From an uncultured Clostridia bacterium (GTDB lineage: Bacteria; Bacillota; Clostridia; TANB77; CAG-465): DNA of 64,000 bases. The notes under the pieces are model-generated. The model did no database searches. It had not been told where the DNA came from and worked only from the letters and a program-made list of their open reading frames with translations. Position numbers and translations under genes: made by a program. The first letter of the stretch is position 1. The number at the start of each line of letters is the position of its first letter. This document shows positions 35,829-46,904 of the stretch, in pieces. The stretch covers positions 61,571 through 125,570 of the forward strand of contig CAKOYA010000001.1 of assembly GCA_934130325.1 (NCBI GenBank), given 5' to 3'.

Positions 35829-36520
35829 TAACATATAATTTTAGAAATTATTGATACACAATCACTCGACACACCACTACTAAGACTATTATAACTTGAT
35901 ATTGGCTCTTTATCATTTAAGATATTTGATATGCCCCTTATTATAACATAAGGTACATTACAAGAATTACATACAATTGCTATTGCCACACTTTCCATAT
36001 CTGCACACACAACATTAAATTGTTTTACTAAATCATCATTAAATTTTTTATTAATAATAAACTGGTCAAATGTAGCTACATTTTCAATATATACTCTATA
36101 TCCAGATTCACCTAATTTATCTTTAATTTTAAGAAGATAATCTTCATTACATTTTACATACAATTCATCATCTTTTTCAAATTTTCCTTTTTCTACTCCA
36201 AATACTGTACAATCAGCATCAACTTGTACACAAGATCTAGCAAGCACAATATCACCATGTTTTAAATATGGTACTATTCCACCTGCAGTACCATAATTAA
36301 TTATTTGAATAACATTATACTTATCTATTAAAACCTGAGTTGCTCTTGCAGCATTTATTTTACCTACCCCACATTTTACCATAACAACATTAATAGAATT
36401 TATATTAAAAGTATAAAATTCAAAATCATAAACTCTTTCAATAGCATAGTTTGTATACTTTTTTAAAATTTCATTTTTTTCACTTTCAACAGCACATATT
36501 ATTCCTATTTTTCTATTCAT
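35828..36520 (-). CDS. MTA/SAH nucleosidase-like protein with altered catalytic residue
   Basis: PNP/UDP-family fold of the MtnN branch: GIICAVESEKNEI (nucleophile-activating Glu), VKCGVGKINAA, NYGTAGGI, FDQF and CADMESVAIA with the substrate Met-Glu. MtnN cleaves methylthioadenosine and S-adenosylhomocysteine. In the usual RxxSD motif the last residue is the Asp that donates a proton to N7; here the motif reads RGISN, with Asn. This may abolish or change adenosine-type hydrolase activity. 230 residues, otherwise complete. RBS AGGGAG. Confidence 0.8.
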   Translation of the reverse strand: MNRKIGIICAVESEKNEILKKYTNYAIERVYDFEFYTFNINSINVVMVKCGVGKINAARATQVLIDKYNVIQIINYGTAGGIVPYLKHGDIVLARSCVQVDADCTVFGVEKGKFEKDDELYVKCNEDYLLKIKDKLGESGYRVYIENVATFDQFIINKKFNDDLVKQFNVVCADMESVAIAIVCNSCNVPYVIIRGISNILNDKEPISSYNSLSSGVSSDCVSIISKIIC

Positions 36521-36665
36521 AAGCTATATCTCCCTGTTATAATATATACATTGTATCACAAATATAATACAAAATCTATTATAAATATATTTTTAATTTG
36601 AATATTACTAGTGTGTTGACTTAAATCATAATTAATTATATACTTATATATGAGGTGGATATTTT

Positions 36666-36857
36666 ATGGATAAAGATAAAAAATATAACATTATTTTAGG
36701 ATTAATGATATTTTTCTTTGTTATTATAGTAGGAATTGCAATTGCTTTTGGCTTAGGCTATATTGGAATTAATAGGGATACTCGTTATAATACAAATACT
36801 AATTTACAAGCATATAATTTAAATAATCTATTTATAATTAATAACTATAATGTTTAA
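36666..36857 (+). CDS. Small single-helix membrane protein
   Basis: 63 residues. A charged start (MDKDKKYN) precedes one strongly hydrophobic helix (IILGLMIFFFVIIVGIAIAF), then an Asn/Tyr-rich outer tail. The RBS is GAGGTGG. No family recognised; the size resembles small spore-membrane proteins, but nothing proves that. Confidence 0.5.
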   Translation: MDKDKKYNIILGLMIFFFVIIVGIAIAFGLGYIGINRDTRYNTNTNLQAYNLNNLFIINNYNV

Positions 36858-36904
36858 AAAAACAATTTGCCTAACAATGGTCATATATATAATCATTAAT
36901 AGCT

Positions 36905-36938
36905 AAAAAAATAACATCCAAAACGGATGTTATTTTTT
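36905..36938 (-). terminator. Terminator of the S10-spc-secY operon
   Basis: ATAACATCC pairs with GGATGTTAT, embedded in A/T runs, directly after the secY stop. Confidence 0.8.
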
Positions 36939-36940
36939 AT

Positions 36941-38251
36941 TTAATTTAAAAATCCTGTATAATGACGACTAACCATTTGTGTTTCAAGATTTTTAAGTAC
37001 TTCAAGAGCAACGCTTACTAATATAAGGATAGAAGTACCACCAAAACTTATAGATATTGGCATCAAACCTTGAATTAATATTGGAAATACTGCAACTATT
37101 GCAAGGAATACTGCACCTACTGCAGTTATATACTTAAGTACCTTAGATATATAGTCTGAAGTATTTTTTCCAGCTCTAATTCCAGGTACAAATCCACCAT
37201 TTTTCTTCAATTGGTTAGAAATTTCAATTGGATTTACTATAAACATTGTATACACAAATGTAAATGCAATTATAAGTAACATATATATTACAGAATGTGA
37301 TAGTAAGTAATACCACTGACTATTACTACTAACGGAAAATACATCATTTACAACTTTCCAGAATCCTGATGGATTTCCTTTGGTACATAAATTAATTATT
37401 GTACTTGGAAACATCATAAAAGACATTGCAAATATAATTGGCATAACTCCTGCCATTGCTACTTTAATAGGTATATGAGTGTTTTGACCACCATACATTT
37501 TTCTACCTACGACCCTTTTTGCGTAATTTACAGGTATTCTTCTTTCTGCTTGTTGAACAAAAATTACAGCCGCAATTACAAACACCATTACAAATACAAG
37601 TGCAGCAACGATCAAAGTATTGGTTATACCACCCTTTGCATAATTAAATAATGTTGTTGCTCCACCTGGTATTCCAGAAACTATACCAACAAAAACTATC
37701 ATTGATATTCCATTTCCAATACCATATTCTGTTATTTTATCACCAAGCCAAGTTAATAAAGCAGTTCCCGCTACCAAAGACCCAATAAATAATATTGCTC
37801 CCATTATAGCACCTGCTCCATATTGTAAATCTGTTAAAAGATATGCTTTATATGTAACATATAATCCTAAGCCTTCAATAATACCAAAAGCTAATGTTAA
37901 ATATTTAGTATATTTTGAAAGTTTTCTTCTTCCTTCTTCACCTTCTTTTGATAATCTCTCTAAACTTGGAATTACTACTTGAAGCAAATTTAAAACTATA
38001 GATGCAGTAATATATGGCCCAATAGTCATAGCAAATATTGATAGCCTGCTAAAAGCACCACCTGAAATTAAGTTTACCATTCCCATCAATCCATTACTGC
38101 TTGCACCTAATTGATCCATAACTGTAATTTTATCAATGCCTGGTATTGTTATAAATGTACCAAGTCTATAAAGTAATATGATAAACACAGTAAATATTAT
38201 TTTCTTCCTTATATCTTTAACAGAAAAAATATTTTTTATGGTTTGTAGCAT
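36941..38251 (-). CDS. secY: Protein translocase subunit SecY
   Basis: Ten-helix channel of the Sec translocase, 436 residues. Diagnostic pieces are the start IFSVKDIRKKIIFTVFIILLYRLG (outline), GIDKITVMDQ, the plug region and GIGNGISMIVFVGI, and QQAERRIPVNYAKR. The GGAGGTG site is inside the end of rplO, with two bases between stop and start. It is the last gene of the operon here; the adk-map-infA-rpoA block that often follows is absent. Confidence 0.97.
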   Translation of the reverse strand: MLQTIKNIFSVKDIRKKIIFTVFIILLYRLGTFITIPGIDKITVMDQLGASSNGLMGMVNLISGGAFSRLSIFAMTIGPYITASIVLNLLQVVIPSLERLSKEGEEGRRKLSKYTKYLTLAFGIIEGLGLYVTYKAYLLTDLQYGAGAIMGAILFIGSLVAGTALLTWLGDKITEYGIGNGISMIVFVGIVSGIPGGATTLFNYAKGGITNTLIVAALVFVMVFVIAAVIFVQQAERRIPVNYAKRVVGRKMYGGQNTHIPIKVAMAGVMPIIFAMSFMMFPSTIINLCTKGNPSGFWKVVNDVFSVSSNSQWYYLLSHSVIYMLLIIAFTFVYTMFIVNPIEISNQLKKNGGFVPGIRAGKNTSDYISKVLKYITAVGAVFLAIVAVFPILIQGLMPISISFGGTSILILVSVALEVLKNLETQMVSRHYTGFLN

Positions 38252-38252
38252 A

Positions 38253-38693
38253 CTACTTCACCTCAATCTTTCCACCTACAGCTTGAATTTTTTCTTCTGC
38301 TGTCTTTGAAAATTTAGTTGCTACAACTGTAAGTTTCTTTGTCAACTCACCATTTCCTAATACTTTTACTCCATCTAATTCTTTTCTTATTATTCCCTCA
38401 GAAAGTAAAAGCTTAGCATCAATTGTTGTATTGTTTTCAAATTTTTCTAAATCACTAACATTAACAACAGCATACTCTTTTGCAAAGTGATTTTTAAAAC
38501 CACGTTTTGGGATTCTTCTATATAAAGGTGTTTGTCCACCTTCAAATCCTCTTCTTATACTTCCACCAGTTCTTGCTTTTTGACCCTTGTGTCCTTTACC
38601 AGAAGTTTTTCCAAGACCTGTACCAGTACCTCTACCAACTCTTCTTCTTGTTGTTGTACTACCAAAAGCTGGTCCTAATTCATGCATTTTCAT
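38253..38693 (-). CDS. rplO: 50S ribosomal protein L15
   Basis: 146 residues starting [20 protein letters not shown] with the Gly-rich [20 protein letters not shown] region. The start at 38693 follows GGGAGG; upstream in-frame codons overlap that site. rpmD (L30) is not found between rpsE and rplO. Confidence 0.95.
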   Translation of the reverse strand: MKMHELGPAFGSTTTRRRVGRGTGTGLGKTSGKGHKGQKARTGGSIRRGFEGGQTPLYRRIPKRGFKNHFAKEYAVVNVSDLEKFENNTTIDAKLLLSEGIIRKELDGVKVLGNGELTKKLTVVATKFSKTAEEKIQAVGGKIEVK

Positions 38694-38733
38694 AAGTACT
38701 AGTTCCTCCCTTCTATACAAATTTAAAAGTTAT

Positions 38734-39225
38734 TTATTTTAATAGATCTTCTACTTTTTTTCCTCTAAGTTTAGCAATTTCCTCAGGAGTTCTCATCATT
38801 TTTAAAGCCTTTAATGTTGCATAAACAACATTTCTGCTATTACGAGATCCTAAAGTTTTTGCTGTTACATTTTTAACACCTGCAAGTTCTAATACTGGTC
38901 TTACAGCACCACCTGCGATAACACCTGTACCTTCAACTGCTGGTTTAAGTATAACCTTAGATGCTCCAAAGTTAGTAGTTAATTCATGTGGTAAAGTACC
39001 ATTTACAAGTGATACTTCAACTAAATTTTTCTTAGCTTCATCAGTTGCTTTCTTTATAGCTTCTGGAACTTCAGCAGACTTACCAGTACCAACACCAATA
39101 TGTCCAGCTTCGTCACCAACAACAACTAGAACGCTAAATCTAAAAGTTCTACCACCTTTTACAACCTTAGCTACTCTGCTAACATTAACAACTTTTTCTT
39201 TTAATTCTTGTTTTGTTTCAGCCAT
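38734..39225 (-). CDS. rpsE: 30S ribosomal protein S5
   Basis: 163 residues with [20 protein letters not shown] and [16 protein letters not shown], the double-stranded RNA-binding signature of S5. RBS GGAG. Acts in decoding fidelity. Confidence 0.97.
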   Translation of the reverse strand: MAETKQELKEKVVNVSRVAKVVKGGRTFRFSVLVVVGDEAGHIGVGTGKSAEVPEAIKKATDEAKKNLVEVSLVNGTLPHELTTNFGASKVILKPAVEGTGVIAGGAVRPVLELAGVKNVTAKTLGSRNSRNVVYATLKALKMMRTPEEIAKLRGKKVEDLLK

Positions 39226-39245
39226 TTTTGGTTTCTCCTTTTCTC

Positions 39246-39605
39246 TTAAAATTCTAATCCAGCTTCTCTTGCTGCATCTGCTAAAGCTTTAACTTTTCCA
39301 TGGTATACATAACCATTTCTATCAAATACTACTGTTTTTATATTCTTTTCAATTGCACGTTTTGCAATAAGAGTTCCAACTTCTGTAGCAGCTTGAATAT
39401 TAGATGCTTTAGTTTTTATTTCTTTATCTAATGTAGATGCTTGAACAAGTGTTACTTGTTTATCATCATCAATAACCTGCGCTGATATATTATTTAAGCT
39501 TCTATAAACGCAAAGTCTTGGTTTTAATTCAGTACCTTTTACTTTAGCTCTTACTCTTTTTTGTCTAGTTGCTCTTGCGTCATTTCTACTTATTTTCTTT
39601 ATCAT
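39246..39605 (-). CDS. rplR: 50S ribosomal protein L18
   Basis: 119 residues: [56 protein letters not shown]. Binds 5S rRNA. RBS GGAGGGG. Confidence 0.97.
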   Translation of the reverse strand: MIKKISRNDARATRQKRVRAKVKGTELKPRLCVYRSLNNISAQVIDDDKQVTLVQASTLDKEIKTKASNIQAATEVGTLIAKRAIEKNIKTVVFDRNGYVYHGKVKALADAAREAGLEF

Positions 39606-39632
39606 TTAAAATTCCCCTCCTTTTATTTAGGA

Positions 39633-40169
39633 TTATTTTTTACCGCCAGCTTTTCCTTCTTTTCTTCTTATTCTTTCACCAACGTATTTTATACCTTTAC
39701 CCTTATATGGTTCTGGTAACCTATATTCTCTAATATTTGCAGCCACTTGACCTACTAATTGTTTGTCAATACCTTTTATAATTATAGAGTTTTGGCTTGG
39801 TACTTCAATAGTTATTCCCTCACATTCTTCAACTTCAACAGGATGTGAATATCCTAAGTTCATAACTAATTTTTTTCCTTGTTTTTGTGCCTTATAACCA
39901 ATTCCATTGATTTCTAAAGCTTTTTCAAAACCGTTTGTTACACCAATAACCATATTGTTAATTAAAGTTCTAGTTAATCCGTGTAAGTTACCATTTTTTT
40001 CATTATCAACAGTAACAACGATATTATTATCTTCTTTTGCTATATTAACAGCTGGTAAAAATTCTTCTGTTAAAGTTCCCTTTGGTCCCTTTACAGTAAC
40101 TTTTTTACCATCAATAGTTACTTCAACGCCTTGTGGTATAACGATAGGCTTTTTACCTATTCTAGACAT
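39633..40169 (-). CDS. rplF: 50S ribosomal protein L6
   Basis: 178 residues: [36 protein letters not shown], and the C-terminal [16 protein letters not shown] motif. RBS AAAGGAGGG. Confidence 0.97.
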   Translation of the reverse strand: MSRIGKKPIVIPQGVEVTIDGKKVTVKGPKGTLTEEFLPAVNIAKEDNNIVVTVDNEKNGNLHGLTRTLINNMVIGVTNGFEKALEINGIGYKAQKQGKKLVMNLGYSHPVEVEECEGITIEVPSQNSIIIKGIDKQLVGQVAANIREYRLPEPYKGKGIKYVGERIRRKEGKAGGKK

Positions 40170-40199
40170 TTGGTATTCCCTCCTTTATTTAAATTTACA

Positions 40200-40592
40200 T
40201 TACCAAATATATGCTAATACTTCTCCTGCTACATTTTGTTTTCTTGCTTCTTTATCAGTCATTATACCTTTAGAAGTAGAAATAATAGCTATTCCTAGTC
40301 CATTTAATACTCTAGGTAATTCTTCAACATTTGCATATATTCTAAGACCTGGTTTACTAATTCTTTTTAATCCTTGTAATACTCTAGTCTTTCCTTGATA
40401 TTTAAGTGTAATTCTTATTGTTTTGTGAGTATCCTCTATTACTTCAATAGATTCTACAAAACCTTCAGAAACTAAAATATCAGCGATCGCTTTTTTTACT
40501 TTAGAATAAGGGATATCAACAGTAGCGTGTCTTTCTCTATTGGCATTTCTTATTCTAGTTAACATATCTGCAATTGGATCTGTTGTATTCAT
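40200..40592 (-). CDS. rpsH: 30S ribosomal protein S8
   Basis: 130 residues: [33 protein letters not shown] and [14 protein letters not shown]. Binds the central 16S domain; in many bacteria it also represses the spc operon. RBS AAGGAGG. Confidence 0.97.
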   Translation of the reverse strand: MNTTDPIADMLTRIRNANRERHATVDIPYSKVKKAIADILVSEGFVESIEVIEDTHKTIRITLKYQGKTRVLQGLKRISKPGLRIYANVEELPRVLNGLGIAIISTSKGIMTDKEARKQNVAGEVLAYIW

Positions 40593-40609
40593 CGATTTTT
40601 ACCTCCTTT

Positions 40610-40795
40610 TTACCAGCTTGCCTTTTTAACTCCTGGTATTTCACCTTTATATGCTAATTCTCTAAAGCATATACGGCATATTCCATATTTTCTCATATAA
40701 GAGTGTGGTCTTCCACATATCTTACATCTATTGTAATATCTTGTGCTAAATTTAGGTTCTCTTTTTTGCTTAGCAATCATAGATTTTTTAGCCAT
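40610..40795 (-). CDS. rpsN: 30S ribosomal protein S14, zinc-binding type
   Basis: 61 residues with [20 protein letters not shown], a C4 zinc ribbon, so this is the zinc-dependent (type Z) form. It lies two bases from rplE. RBS GGGGGA. Confidence 0.97.
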   Translation of the reverse strand: MAKKSMIAKQKREPKFSTRYYNRCKICGRPHSYMRKYGICRICFRELAYKGEIPGVKKASW

Positions 40796-40797
40796 GA

Positions 40798-41346
40798 TTA
40801 TTTATCCCCCTTTTCAGCGAATGGTAAACCAAGCATTTCAAGTAATGCTCTAGCTTCTTCATTAGTTTTTGCAGTTGTTACAAAAATAATGTCCATTCCT
40901 CTAGTCTTATCTATTTTATCATATTCAATTTCTGGGAAAATTAATTGTTCTTTCACTCCCATAGAATAATTTCCTCTTCCATCAAAAGAATTAGGATTTA
41001 CACCTTTAAAATCTCTAACACGTGGAAGTGCTACGTTAAATAATTTAGTAGCAAATTCATACATTTTTTGATCTCTTAATGTTACTTTACATCCAAGATC
41101 CATTCCTTCTCTTACTTTAAAAGCAGCAATAGACTTTTTAGCTTTAGTAACTATTGGCTTCTGACCTGAGATGATAGTTAAATCTCTCATTGAATTTTCT
41201 AAAGCCTTAGAGTTATCTCTTATATCAGATATTCCCATATTAATTACTATTTTTTCTAATTTTGGTACTTCCATAACTGATTTGTATCCAAACTTTTCTT
41301 TTAAAGCAGGTACTATCTCAGCTTTATATCTTTCTTTAAGGTTCAT
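40798..41346 (-). CDS. rplE: 50S ribosomal protein L5
   Basis: 182 residues: [48 protein letters not shown] and the C-terminal [14 protein letters not shown]. Binds 5S rRNA. RBS AAGGAGG. Confidence 0.97.
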   Translation of the reverse strand: MNLKERYKAEIVPALKEKFGYKSVMEVPKLEKIVINMGISDIRDNSKALENSMRDLTIISGQKPIVTKAKKSIAAFKVREGMDLGCKVTLRDQKMYEFATKLFNVALPRVRDFKGVNPNSFDGRGNYSMGVKEQLIFPEIEYDKIDKTRGMDIIFVTTAKTNEEARALLEMLGLPFAEKGDK

Positions 41347-41361
41347 CTACTTTTCCCCTCC

Positions 41362-41682
41362 TTACTTAACTTCTTGACATTTCTTACAGAATCTAGTTTT
41401 TGTACCATCCTCTGCAACATTTATTCCAAGTCTTACACCTTTATCGCATTTTTCACAATAAAAGCTAACTTTTGAAACATTTATAGGACATTCACTCTTA
41501 ATAATCCCAGATTCTTGTCCTTGTTTTCTTGCTTTGACATGTTTTGTCCTTACATTAACTCCTTTTACAATTACTTTACCAGCCTTTGGAGATAAAGCAA
41601 TTATTTCTCCTTTTTTTCCTTTTTCAGAACCAGAGTTAACTATTACCATGTCGCCTTTTTTTAATTTCATTTTTGCTACCAC
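41362..41682 (-). CDS. rplX: 50S ribosomal protein L24
   Basis: 106 residues with the KOW motif KKGDMVIVNSGSEKGKKGEI. The C-terminal part carries CEKC and CKKC pairs, a zinc-binding form. The start is taken as GTG at 41682, nine bases after GGAGG; the ATG four codons later is too far from that site. Confidence 0.95.
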   Translation of the reverse strand: MVAKMKLKKGDMVIVNSGSEKGKKGEIIALSPKAGKVIVKGVNVRTKHVKARKQGQESGIIKSECPINVSKVSFYCEKCDKGVRLGINVAEDGTKTRFCKKCQEVK

Positions 41683-41702
41683 TTTCTTTCACCTCCGAAA
41701 TT

Positions 41703-42071
41703 TTAAAGAACTTCTGGTGCTAGAGATATGATCTTCATATAGTCTTTATCTCTTAGTTCTCTTGCTACAGGTCCAAAAATACGTGTTCCTTTTGGTGTCT
41801 TATCATCTTTAATGATAACTGCAGCGTTTTCATCAAATCTAATATATGAACCATCTTCACGTCTTAATCCCCTTTTACTTCTAACTATTACAGCTTTAAC
41901 AACATCACCTTTTTTAACAGTACCTCCTGGTGCAGCTTTTTTAACAGAAGCAACTATAACGTCACCAATGTTACCCCATTTTCTATGGTGTCCACCTAAT
42001 ACTCTAATACACATAAGCTCTTTTGCTCCTGTGTTATCTCCAACTTTTAATAATGTTTGTTGTTGTATCAT
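41703..42071 (-). CDS. rplN: 50S ribosomal protein L14
   Basis: 122 residues: [39 protein letters not shown] and [32 protein letters not shown]. Confidence 0.97.
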   Translation of the reverse strand: MIQQQTLLKVGDNTGAKELMCIRVLGGHHRKWGNIGDVIVASVKKAAPGGTVKKGDVVKAVIVRSKRGLRREDGSYIRFDENAAVIIKDDKTPKGTRIFGPVARELRDKDYMKIISLAPEVL

Positions 42072-42100
42072 GGATTAGTCCTCCCTTCAATTTTTTCTAA

Positions 42101-42355
42101 TTATTTAACTTTTTCCACTATTCTTACAAGTCTATATCTTTTATCTTTACTTAGTGGTCTAGTTTCCATTACTTCAACGATGTCTCCAATATCACATTCA
42201 TTGTTTTCATCATGAGCTTTTATTTTTAAAGTTTTGTTAACTATTTTTCCATAAAGTGGATCTTTAGTTTTAGTGTCAATTCTAACAACTATAGTTTTAT
42301 CCATTTTATTACTAACAACTTTTCCTTGTTTTGTTTTTCTTAAATTTCTTTCCAT
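42101..42355 (-). CDS. rpsQ: 30S ribosomal protein S17
   Basis: 84 residues: [36 protein letters not shown] and [27 protein letters not shown], about ten bases from the ATG. Confidence 0.97.
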   Translation of the reverse strand: MERNLRKTKQGKVVSNKMDKTIVVRIDTKTKDPLYGKIVNKTLKIKAHDENNECDIGDIVEVMETRPLSKDKRYRLVRIVEKVK

Positions 42356-42378
42356 CGGCCTTTAATCCTCCTTTTAAA

Positions 42379-42579
42379 CTACTTAACATTTTTCATTGTT
42401 ATAACAGTATTTACTCTAGCTATATTTTTCTTAACCATAGCAATTTTTTTAGGGTTATCAAGACCATTTAAGGTATGCTGAAATCTTAATTTAAAGAGTT
42501 CATTTTTTAAAGCTTTTAACTCTTTTTGTAAATCTTCAACTGACATATTCTTGTATTCATTTATTTTACTAGATTTCAT
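42379..42579 (-). CDS. rpmC: 50S ribosomal protein L29
   Basis: 66 residues, two helices: [22 protein letters not shown] and [11 protein letters not shown] at the end. The ATG shares one base with the rplP stop (TAATG), with GGGGGAG upstream. Confidence 0.96.
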   Translation of the reverse strand: MKSSKINEYKNMSVEDLQKELKALKNELFKLRFQHTLNGLDNPKKIAMVKKNIARVNTVITMKNVK

Positions 42580-43025
42580 TATTGTTCTCCCCCTTCACTG
42601 TTACTTAAAGCTTCTTGTTCAGCTCTACTTACTATCTTACATTTAATAGGAAGTTTATGGATTGCTTTTGTTAATGCTTCTTTTGCTGTTTCTTCTGGAA
42701 GACCTGATATTTCAAACATTATTCTTCCTGGTTTTACAACAGCAACAAAATATTCTGGATTGCCTTTACCAGATCCCATACGAGTTTCAGCTGGTTTCTT
42801 AGTAATAGGTTTATCAGGGAATATTTTTATCCAAGTTTTTCCTACTTTTTTAGTATATCTAGATAATGTTACTCTGGCAGATTCAATTTGATTAGCTGTA
42901 ATCCAACAAGCTTCCTGCGCTTGAATTCCATATTCACCATCTGTAACTCTTACACCACGAGTAGCTTTACCATTCATTCTTCCTTTTTGTACTTTTCTAA
43001 ATTTTGTTCTTTTTGGTGACAACAT
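42579..43025 (-). CDS. rplP: 50S ribosomal protein L16
   Basis: 148 residues: [40 protein letters not shown] and [28 protein letters not shown], three bases after rpsC. Confidence 0.97.
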   Translation of the reverse strand: MLSPKRTKFRKVQKGRMNGKATRGVRVTDGEYGIQAQEACWITANQIESARVTLSRYTKKVGKTWIKIFPDKPITKKPAETRMGSGKGNPEYFVAVVKPGRIMFEISGLPEETAKEALTKAIHKLPIKCKIVSRAEQEALSNSEGGEQ

Positions 43026-43028
43026 ATT

Positions 43029-43685
43029 CTAGTTACCTCCTTTTACTTCTTTTTTACTTGGTAATACGTCTCCTTTATATATCCAAACTTTAACACCAAT
43101 AATACCATATGTAGTTAACGCTTCAGCAAAACCATAATCGATATCTGCTCTTAAAGTTTGAAGAGGAATTGTACCTTCGCTATAATGCTCAGTTCTAGCA
43201 ATTTCTGCTCCACCTAAACGTCCAGAAACAGCAGTTTTTATTCCTAAAGCTCCTGCTTTCATTGTTTTTTGCATTGAAGATTTCATTGCTCTTCTAAAAG
43301 AAATTCTTTTTTCAAGTTGTAATGCAATATTTTCAGCTACAAGTTGTGCTGACATATCAACATCTTTAACTTCAACTATATTTAAAGCAACTTCTTTTTT
43401 TATCATTTTATTTAATTTTGTTTTTAATTCTTCTATTGCAGCTCCACCTTTTCCTATTATCATTCCAGGTTTTGCTGTATTAATATCAATAAATACTTTT
43501 TCACCTTTTCTAGCAATCTTTATGCTATCAATTCCAGAAGTTTTTAAAGTTTTCTTTAAGTATTCACGAATTTTGTGATCTTCTACTAAATTATCAGAAT
43601 AATCTTTCTTATTTGCATACCAAGTAGATGACCAGTCTTTTATTATTCCAACTCTAAGTCCGTGTGGACTAACTTTTTGACCCAT
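43029..43685 (-). CDS. rpsC: 30S ribosomal protein S3
   Basis: 218 residues: [18 protein letters not shown], the KH motif [17 protein letters not shown] and the C-terminal [31 protein letters not shown]. Confidence 0.97.
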   Translation of the reverse strand: MGQKVSPHGLRVGIIKDWSSTWYANKKDYSDNLVEDHKIREYLKKTLKTSGIDSIKIARKGEKVFIDINTAKPGMIIGKGGAAIEELKTKLNKMIKKEVALNIVEVKDVDMSAQLVAENIALQLEKRISFRRAMKSSMQKTMKAGALGIKTAVSGRLGGAEIARTEHYSEGTIPLQTLRADIDYGFAEALTTYGIIGVKVWIYKGDVLPSKKEVKGGN

Positions 43686-43698
43686 TGAAAGTTCCTCC

Positions 43699-44034
43699 TT
43701 ATTCTACTTCTTTTAACACTACTACAATGTGACTTGTTCTTTTTCTTATTCTATCTGCACTACCTTTAGCCTTTGGCATGATTCTTTTCATTGTAGGACC
43801 TTGGTTTGCATAAATTTCAGAAATATATAATTTTGTTTCGTCCATATGATTATTATTAACTGCATTTGCTATAGCTGATTTTAATAATTTTTCAACCATT
43901 GGTGCAGCTGCTTTATTAGTGTATTTAAGTATTGCAATTGCTTCTTTAGCGTTTTTACCTCTAATTAAATCAATAACAATTTTTACTTTTCTTGCACTTA
44001 TTCTTGCATGACGTAACTCTGCTCTTGCTTCCAT
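43699..44034 (-). CDS. rplV: 50S ribosomal protein L22
   Basis: 111 residues: [20 protein letters not shown] and the exit-tunnel hairpin region [32 protein letters not shown]. Confidence 0.97.
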   Translation of the reverse strand: MEARAELRHARISARKVKIVIDLIRGKNAKEAIAILKYTNKAAAPMVEKLLKSAIANAVNNNHMDETKLYISEIYANQGPTMKRIMPKAKGSADRIRKRTSHIVVVLKEVE

Positions 44035-44062
44035 TTAAAGCTCCTCCTTTTTATAGTTAATT

Positions 44063-44341
44063 CTATTTTACTTTACTTTTTTTATCTCCTGCGTGTCCTC
44101 TAAATAATCTTGTAGGAGCAAATTCTCCTAATTTGTGACCTATCATTTCTTCAGTAATGTATACTGGTACATGTTTTCTTCCATCATGTACTGCAATAGT
44201 ATGACCAACCATTTGAGGATATATTGTAGAAGATCTAGACCAAGTCTTTAAAACTTCTTTTTTATCTTGCTCATTTAATTTTTCTACCCTTGCAAGTAAT
44301 CTTTCATCTACATAAGGTCCTTTTTTAAGTGATCTTGACAT
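44063..44341 (-). CDS. rpsS: 30S ribosomal protein S19
   Basis: 92 residues: [36 protein letters not shown] and [25 protein letters not shown]. Confidence 0.97.
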   Translation of the reverse strand: MSRSLKKGPYVDERLLARVEKLNEQDKKEVLKTWSRSSTIYPQMVGHTIAVHDGRKHVPVYITEEMIGHKLGEFAPTRLFRGHAGDKKSKVK

Positions 44342-44364
44342 TTATTTTCCCTCCATTACTTATT

Positions 44365-45198
44365 TTATTTTTTATTTCTTCTTTTTACGATATATTTATC
44401 TGTTCTATGTTTAGCTTTTCTTGTTTTATAGCCTAATGCTGGTTTACCCCATGGTGTCATTGGTCCTGCGTGTCCTACTGGAGCTCTACCTTCACCACCA
44501 CCATGTGGATGGTCACAAGGATTCATAACACTACCACGAACAGTAGGTCTTATTCCCATATGTCTTTTTCTACCAGCTTTACCTAATTTAACATTTTCAT
44601 GATCTAAGTTACCAACTTGACCAATACAAGCTCTGCACTCTACAGATATTAGTCTCATTTCTCCAGATGGCATTCTTACATGTGCATATTTTCCTTCTTT
44701 AGCCATAAGTTGTGCAGACATTCCAGCACTTCTTACAAATTGTGCACCTTTACCTTTATGTAATTCTATATTATATATCATTGTACCTACTGGTATTGAT
44801 TTTATTGGCATACAATTACCAGGTTTTACATCAGCTTTTTCAGAAGCTACTACTTTTGCTCCATCAGTAAGACCAAGAGGAGCTATAATATATGCTCTTT
44901 CTCCATCTTCATATTCTATTAACGCAATATTTGCTGTTCTGTTAGGATCATATTCAATGCCTATAACAGTTGCTTCCATATCAACTTTATTTCTTTTAAA
45001 ATCAATTACTCTATATTTTCTTCTGCTTCCACCACCATGATGTCTAACTGTTATTTTACCAGTATTGTTTCTTCCTGCATTCTTCTTTAATGTAGAAAGT
45101 AATTTCTTTTCTGGTCCTTTTTTTGTTATTTCCTCATTAGTTAAAACAGTCATATTTCTAAGTGATGGAGTAACAGGTTTAAATGATTTTATTCCCAT
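44365..45198 (-). CDS. rplB: 50S ribosomal protein L2
   Basis: 277 residues: [33 protein letters not shown], and [18 protein letters not shown] with the conserved His near the peptidyl transferase centre. RBS AGGAGGG. Confidence 0.97.
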   Translation of the reverse strand: MGIKSFKPVTPSLRNMTVLTNEEITKKGPEKKLLSTLKKNAGRNNTGKITVRHHGGGSRRKYRVIDFKRNKVDMEATVIGIEYDPNRTANIALIEYEDGERAYIIAPLGLTDGAKVVASEKADVKPGNCMPIKSIPVGTMIYNIELHKGKGAQFVRSAGMSAQLMAKEGKYAHVRMPSGEMRLISVECRACIGQVGNLDHENVKLGKAGRKRHMGIRPTVRGSVMNPCDHPHGGGEGRAPVGHAGPMTPWGKPALGYKTRKAKHRTDKYIVKRRNKK

Positions 45199-45210
45199 TT
45201 TTATTCCCTC

Positions 45211-45573
45211 CTAGTTTATTCCAAATGCTGAACTTATTTCTTCTATTTCAGTTTTATATTTTTTACTTGATTTAGCAGTTTTTCCACCTTTTGTTAAGTA
45301 TTTTTCTTCAGCTGGATTTGTATCAATTTGTACAATTGCTTTCTTCCATGCCTTTGTTTTACCTTGGTGTACTCCAACTCTTTTATTTTTTCCATCATAT
45401 CTCATTGTGCTAACTTTTAAAACTTTTACATTAAATAATTCTTCTACAGCATTTTTAATTTCTAATTTTGTAGAATTTATTGCAACTTCAAAAGTATATT
45501 TTCCTTCGGCAGCGCCCATCAAAGCTTTTTCACTTCTTATAGGTTTAATTATAACGTCTTCTGCATATTTCAT
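45211..45573 (-). CDS. rplW: 50S ribosomal protein L23
   Basis: 120 residues: MKYAEDVIIKPIRSEKAL, YTFEVAINSTKLEIKNAVEE and TKAWKKAIVQI. About 20 residues longer than usual because of a charged tail (GGKTAKSSKKYKTEIEE). The start at 45573 lies one base after the rplD stop, with GGAGGTG upstream. Confidence 0.94.
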   Translation of the reverse strand: MKYAEDVIIKPIRSEKALMGAAEGKYTFEVAINSTKLEIKNAVEELFNVKVLKVSTMRYDGKNKRVGVHQGKTKAWKKAIVQIDTNPAEEKYLTKGGKTAKSSKKYKTEIEEISSAFGIN

Positions 45574-45574
45574 A

Positions 45575-46195
45575 TTAAGCGTACACCTCCTCAATCTTTT
45601 TAATTGCTTCTTCAGTTACTACTAATGAATCGTATTTTAATAAATCAAATATATTTATTGTATTAACCAAAGTAGTTTTTACATTTTCAATGTTTCTGCT
45701 TGATGCTTGAACATTTAAATTTTTATCTTCTAAAACAATTAATGCTTTCTTTACATTTAAGTTATTTAAAGTATTAACCATTTCTTTTGTCTTTACTTCT
45801 TTTAATTCTAATTTATCAACAATCACTAAATTTCCTTCTTGAACTTTAGAAGTGAAAACTGATTTTAATGCTTGTTTTCTCATTTTTTTAGGAATTGCAT
45901 ATTTATATGTTCTTGGTTTTGGTCCAAGTGCAATACCACCTTTTATCCATTGTGGTGCTCTTATACTACCTTGTCTTGCGCGTCCTGTTCCTTTTTGTCT
46001 CCATGGCTTTCTTCCACCACCACGAACTTCAGCTCTTGTCTTTGTAGATTGTGTACCTTGTCTTTGATTAGCTAAATAATTAACTAAAGCAGCATGTACT
46101 AAAATATCGTTTACTTCTACTCCAAAAACGTTTTCTTGAAGTTCAATTTCTTTTACTTTTTTACCTTGCATATCTAAAACGTCTACTTTTAGCAT
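45575..46195 (-). CDS. rplD: 50S ribosomal protein L4
   Basis: 206 residues: MLKVDVLDMQGKKVKEIEL, QRQGTQSTKTRAEVRGGGRK and PWRQKGTGRARQGSIRAPQW. In enterobacteria L4 represses its own operon through the S10 leader. RBS GGAGGA. Confidence 0.97.
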   Translation of the reverse strand: MLKVDVLDMQGKKVKEIELQENVFGVEVNDILVHAALVNYLANQRQGTQSTKTRAEVRGGGRKPWRQKGTGRARQGSIRAPQWIKGGIALGPKPRTYKYAIPKKMRKQALKSVFTSKVQEGNLVIVDKLELKEVKTKEMVNTLNNLNVKKALIVLEDKNLNVQASSRNIENVKTTLVNTINIFDLLKYDSLVVTEEAIKKIEEVYA

Positions 46196-46222
46196 ATTTT
46201 TTCCTCCTCTCAGTTTAATCTA

Positions 46223-46849
46223 TTATTTTACTGATTTTTTTACTTTTACTATAGCTCCTTTAGCTCCAGGAACTGATCCTTTTACTAAAATAACATTTTT
46301 ATCCACATCCACCTTTACTATATCAAGATTTAAAATAGTAGATGTTCTACTTCCCATATGTCCTGGAAGTTTCTTACCTTTAAATACTCTACCTGGTGTA
46401 GAAGTAGCTCCCATTGAACCTGGTCTTCTATGATACATAGAACCATGACTCATTGGACCTCTGTGTTGTCCATGTCTTTTGATATTTCCTTGGAAACCTT
46501 TACCTTTTGAAGTTCCTTGAATATCAACTCTATCATTTGTATCAAAAGCTTCAACTGTAATTTTGCTTCCTATTTCATATTCTTCAGCATTTTCAACTTT
46601 TATCTCTCTTAAGTATTTTTGTATTTCTGTATTAGATTTAGCAAATACTCCTTTTAAAGGTTTATTAGCATTTTTTTCTTTTATTTCACCAAAACTTACT
46701 ACTATTGCATTATATCCTTCTTTATCTGAAGTTTTTTTACCAACTACTGTTAAAGGCTTAGCTTCAATTGCAGTAACTGGCACAGCAATACCATCTTCGG
46801 TGAAAATTTGTGTCATTCCTACTTTTTTACCGTAAATTTCTTTTACCAT
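46223..46849 (-). CDS. rplC: 50S ribosomal protein L3
   Basis: 208 residues: YGKKVGMTQIFTEDGIAVPV, GTSKGKGFQGNIKRHGQHRG and RPGSMGATSTPGRVFKGKKL. The ATG at 46849 is seven bases after GGAGG; an in-frame TTG two codons earlier is less likely. It is separated from rpsJ by a long intercistronic hairpin. Confidence 0.95.
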   Translation of the reverse strand: MVKEIYGKKVGMTQIFTEDGIAVPVTAIEAKPLTVVGKKTSDKEGYNAIVVSFGEIKEKNANKPLKGVFAKSNTEIQKYLREIKVENAEEYEIGSKITVEAFDTNDRVDIQGTSKGKGFQGNIKRHGQHRGPMSHGSMYHRRPGSMGATSTPGRVFKGKKLPGHMGSRTSTILNLDIVKVDVDKNVILVKGSVPGAKGAIVKVKKSVK

Positions 46850-46904
46850 TTTCAATTTCCTCCCTTTTACGTAATTTATTTAAACCCATAGAATAACTCT
46901 AATT

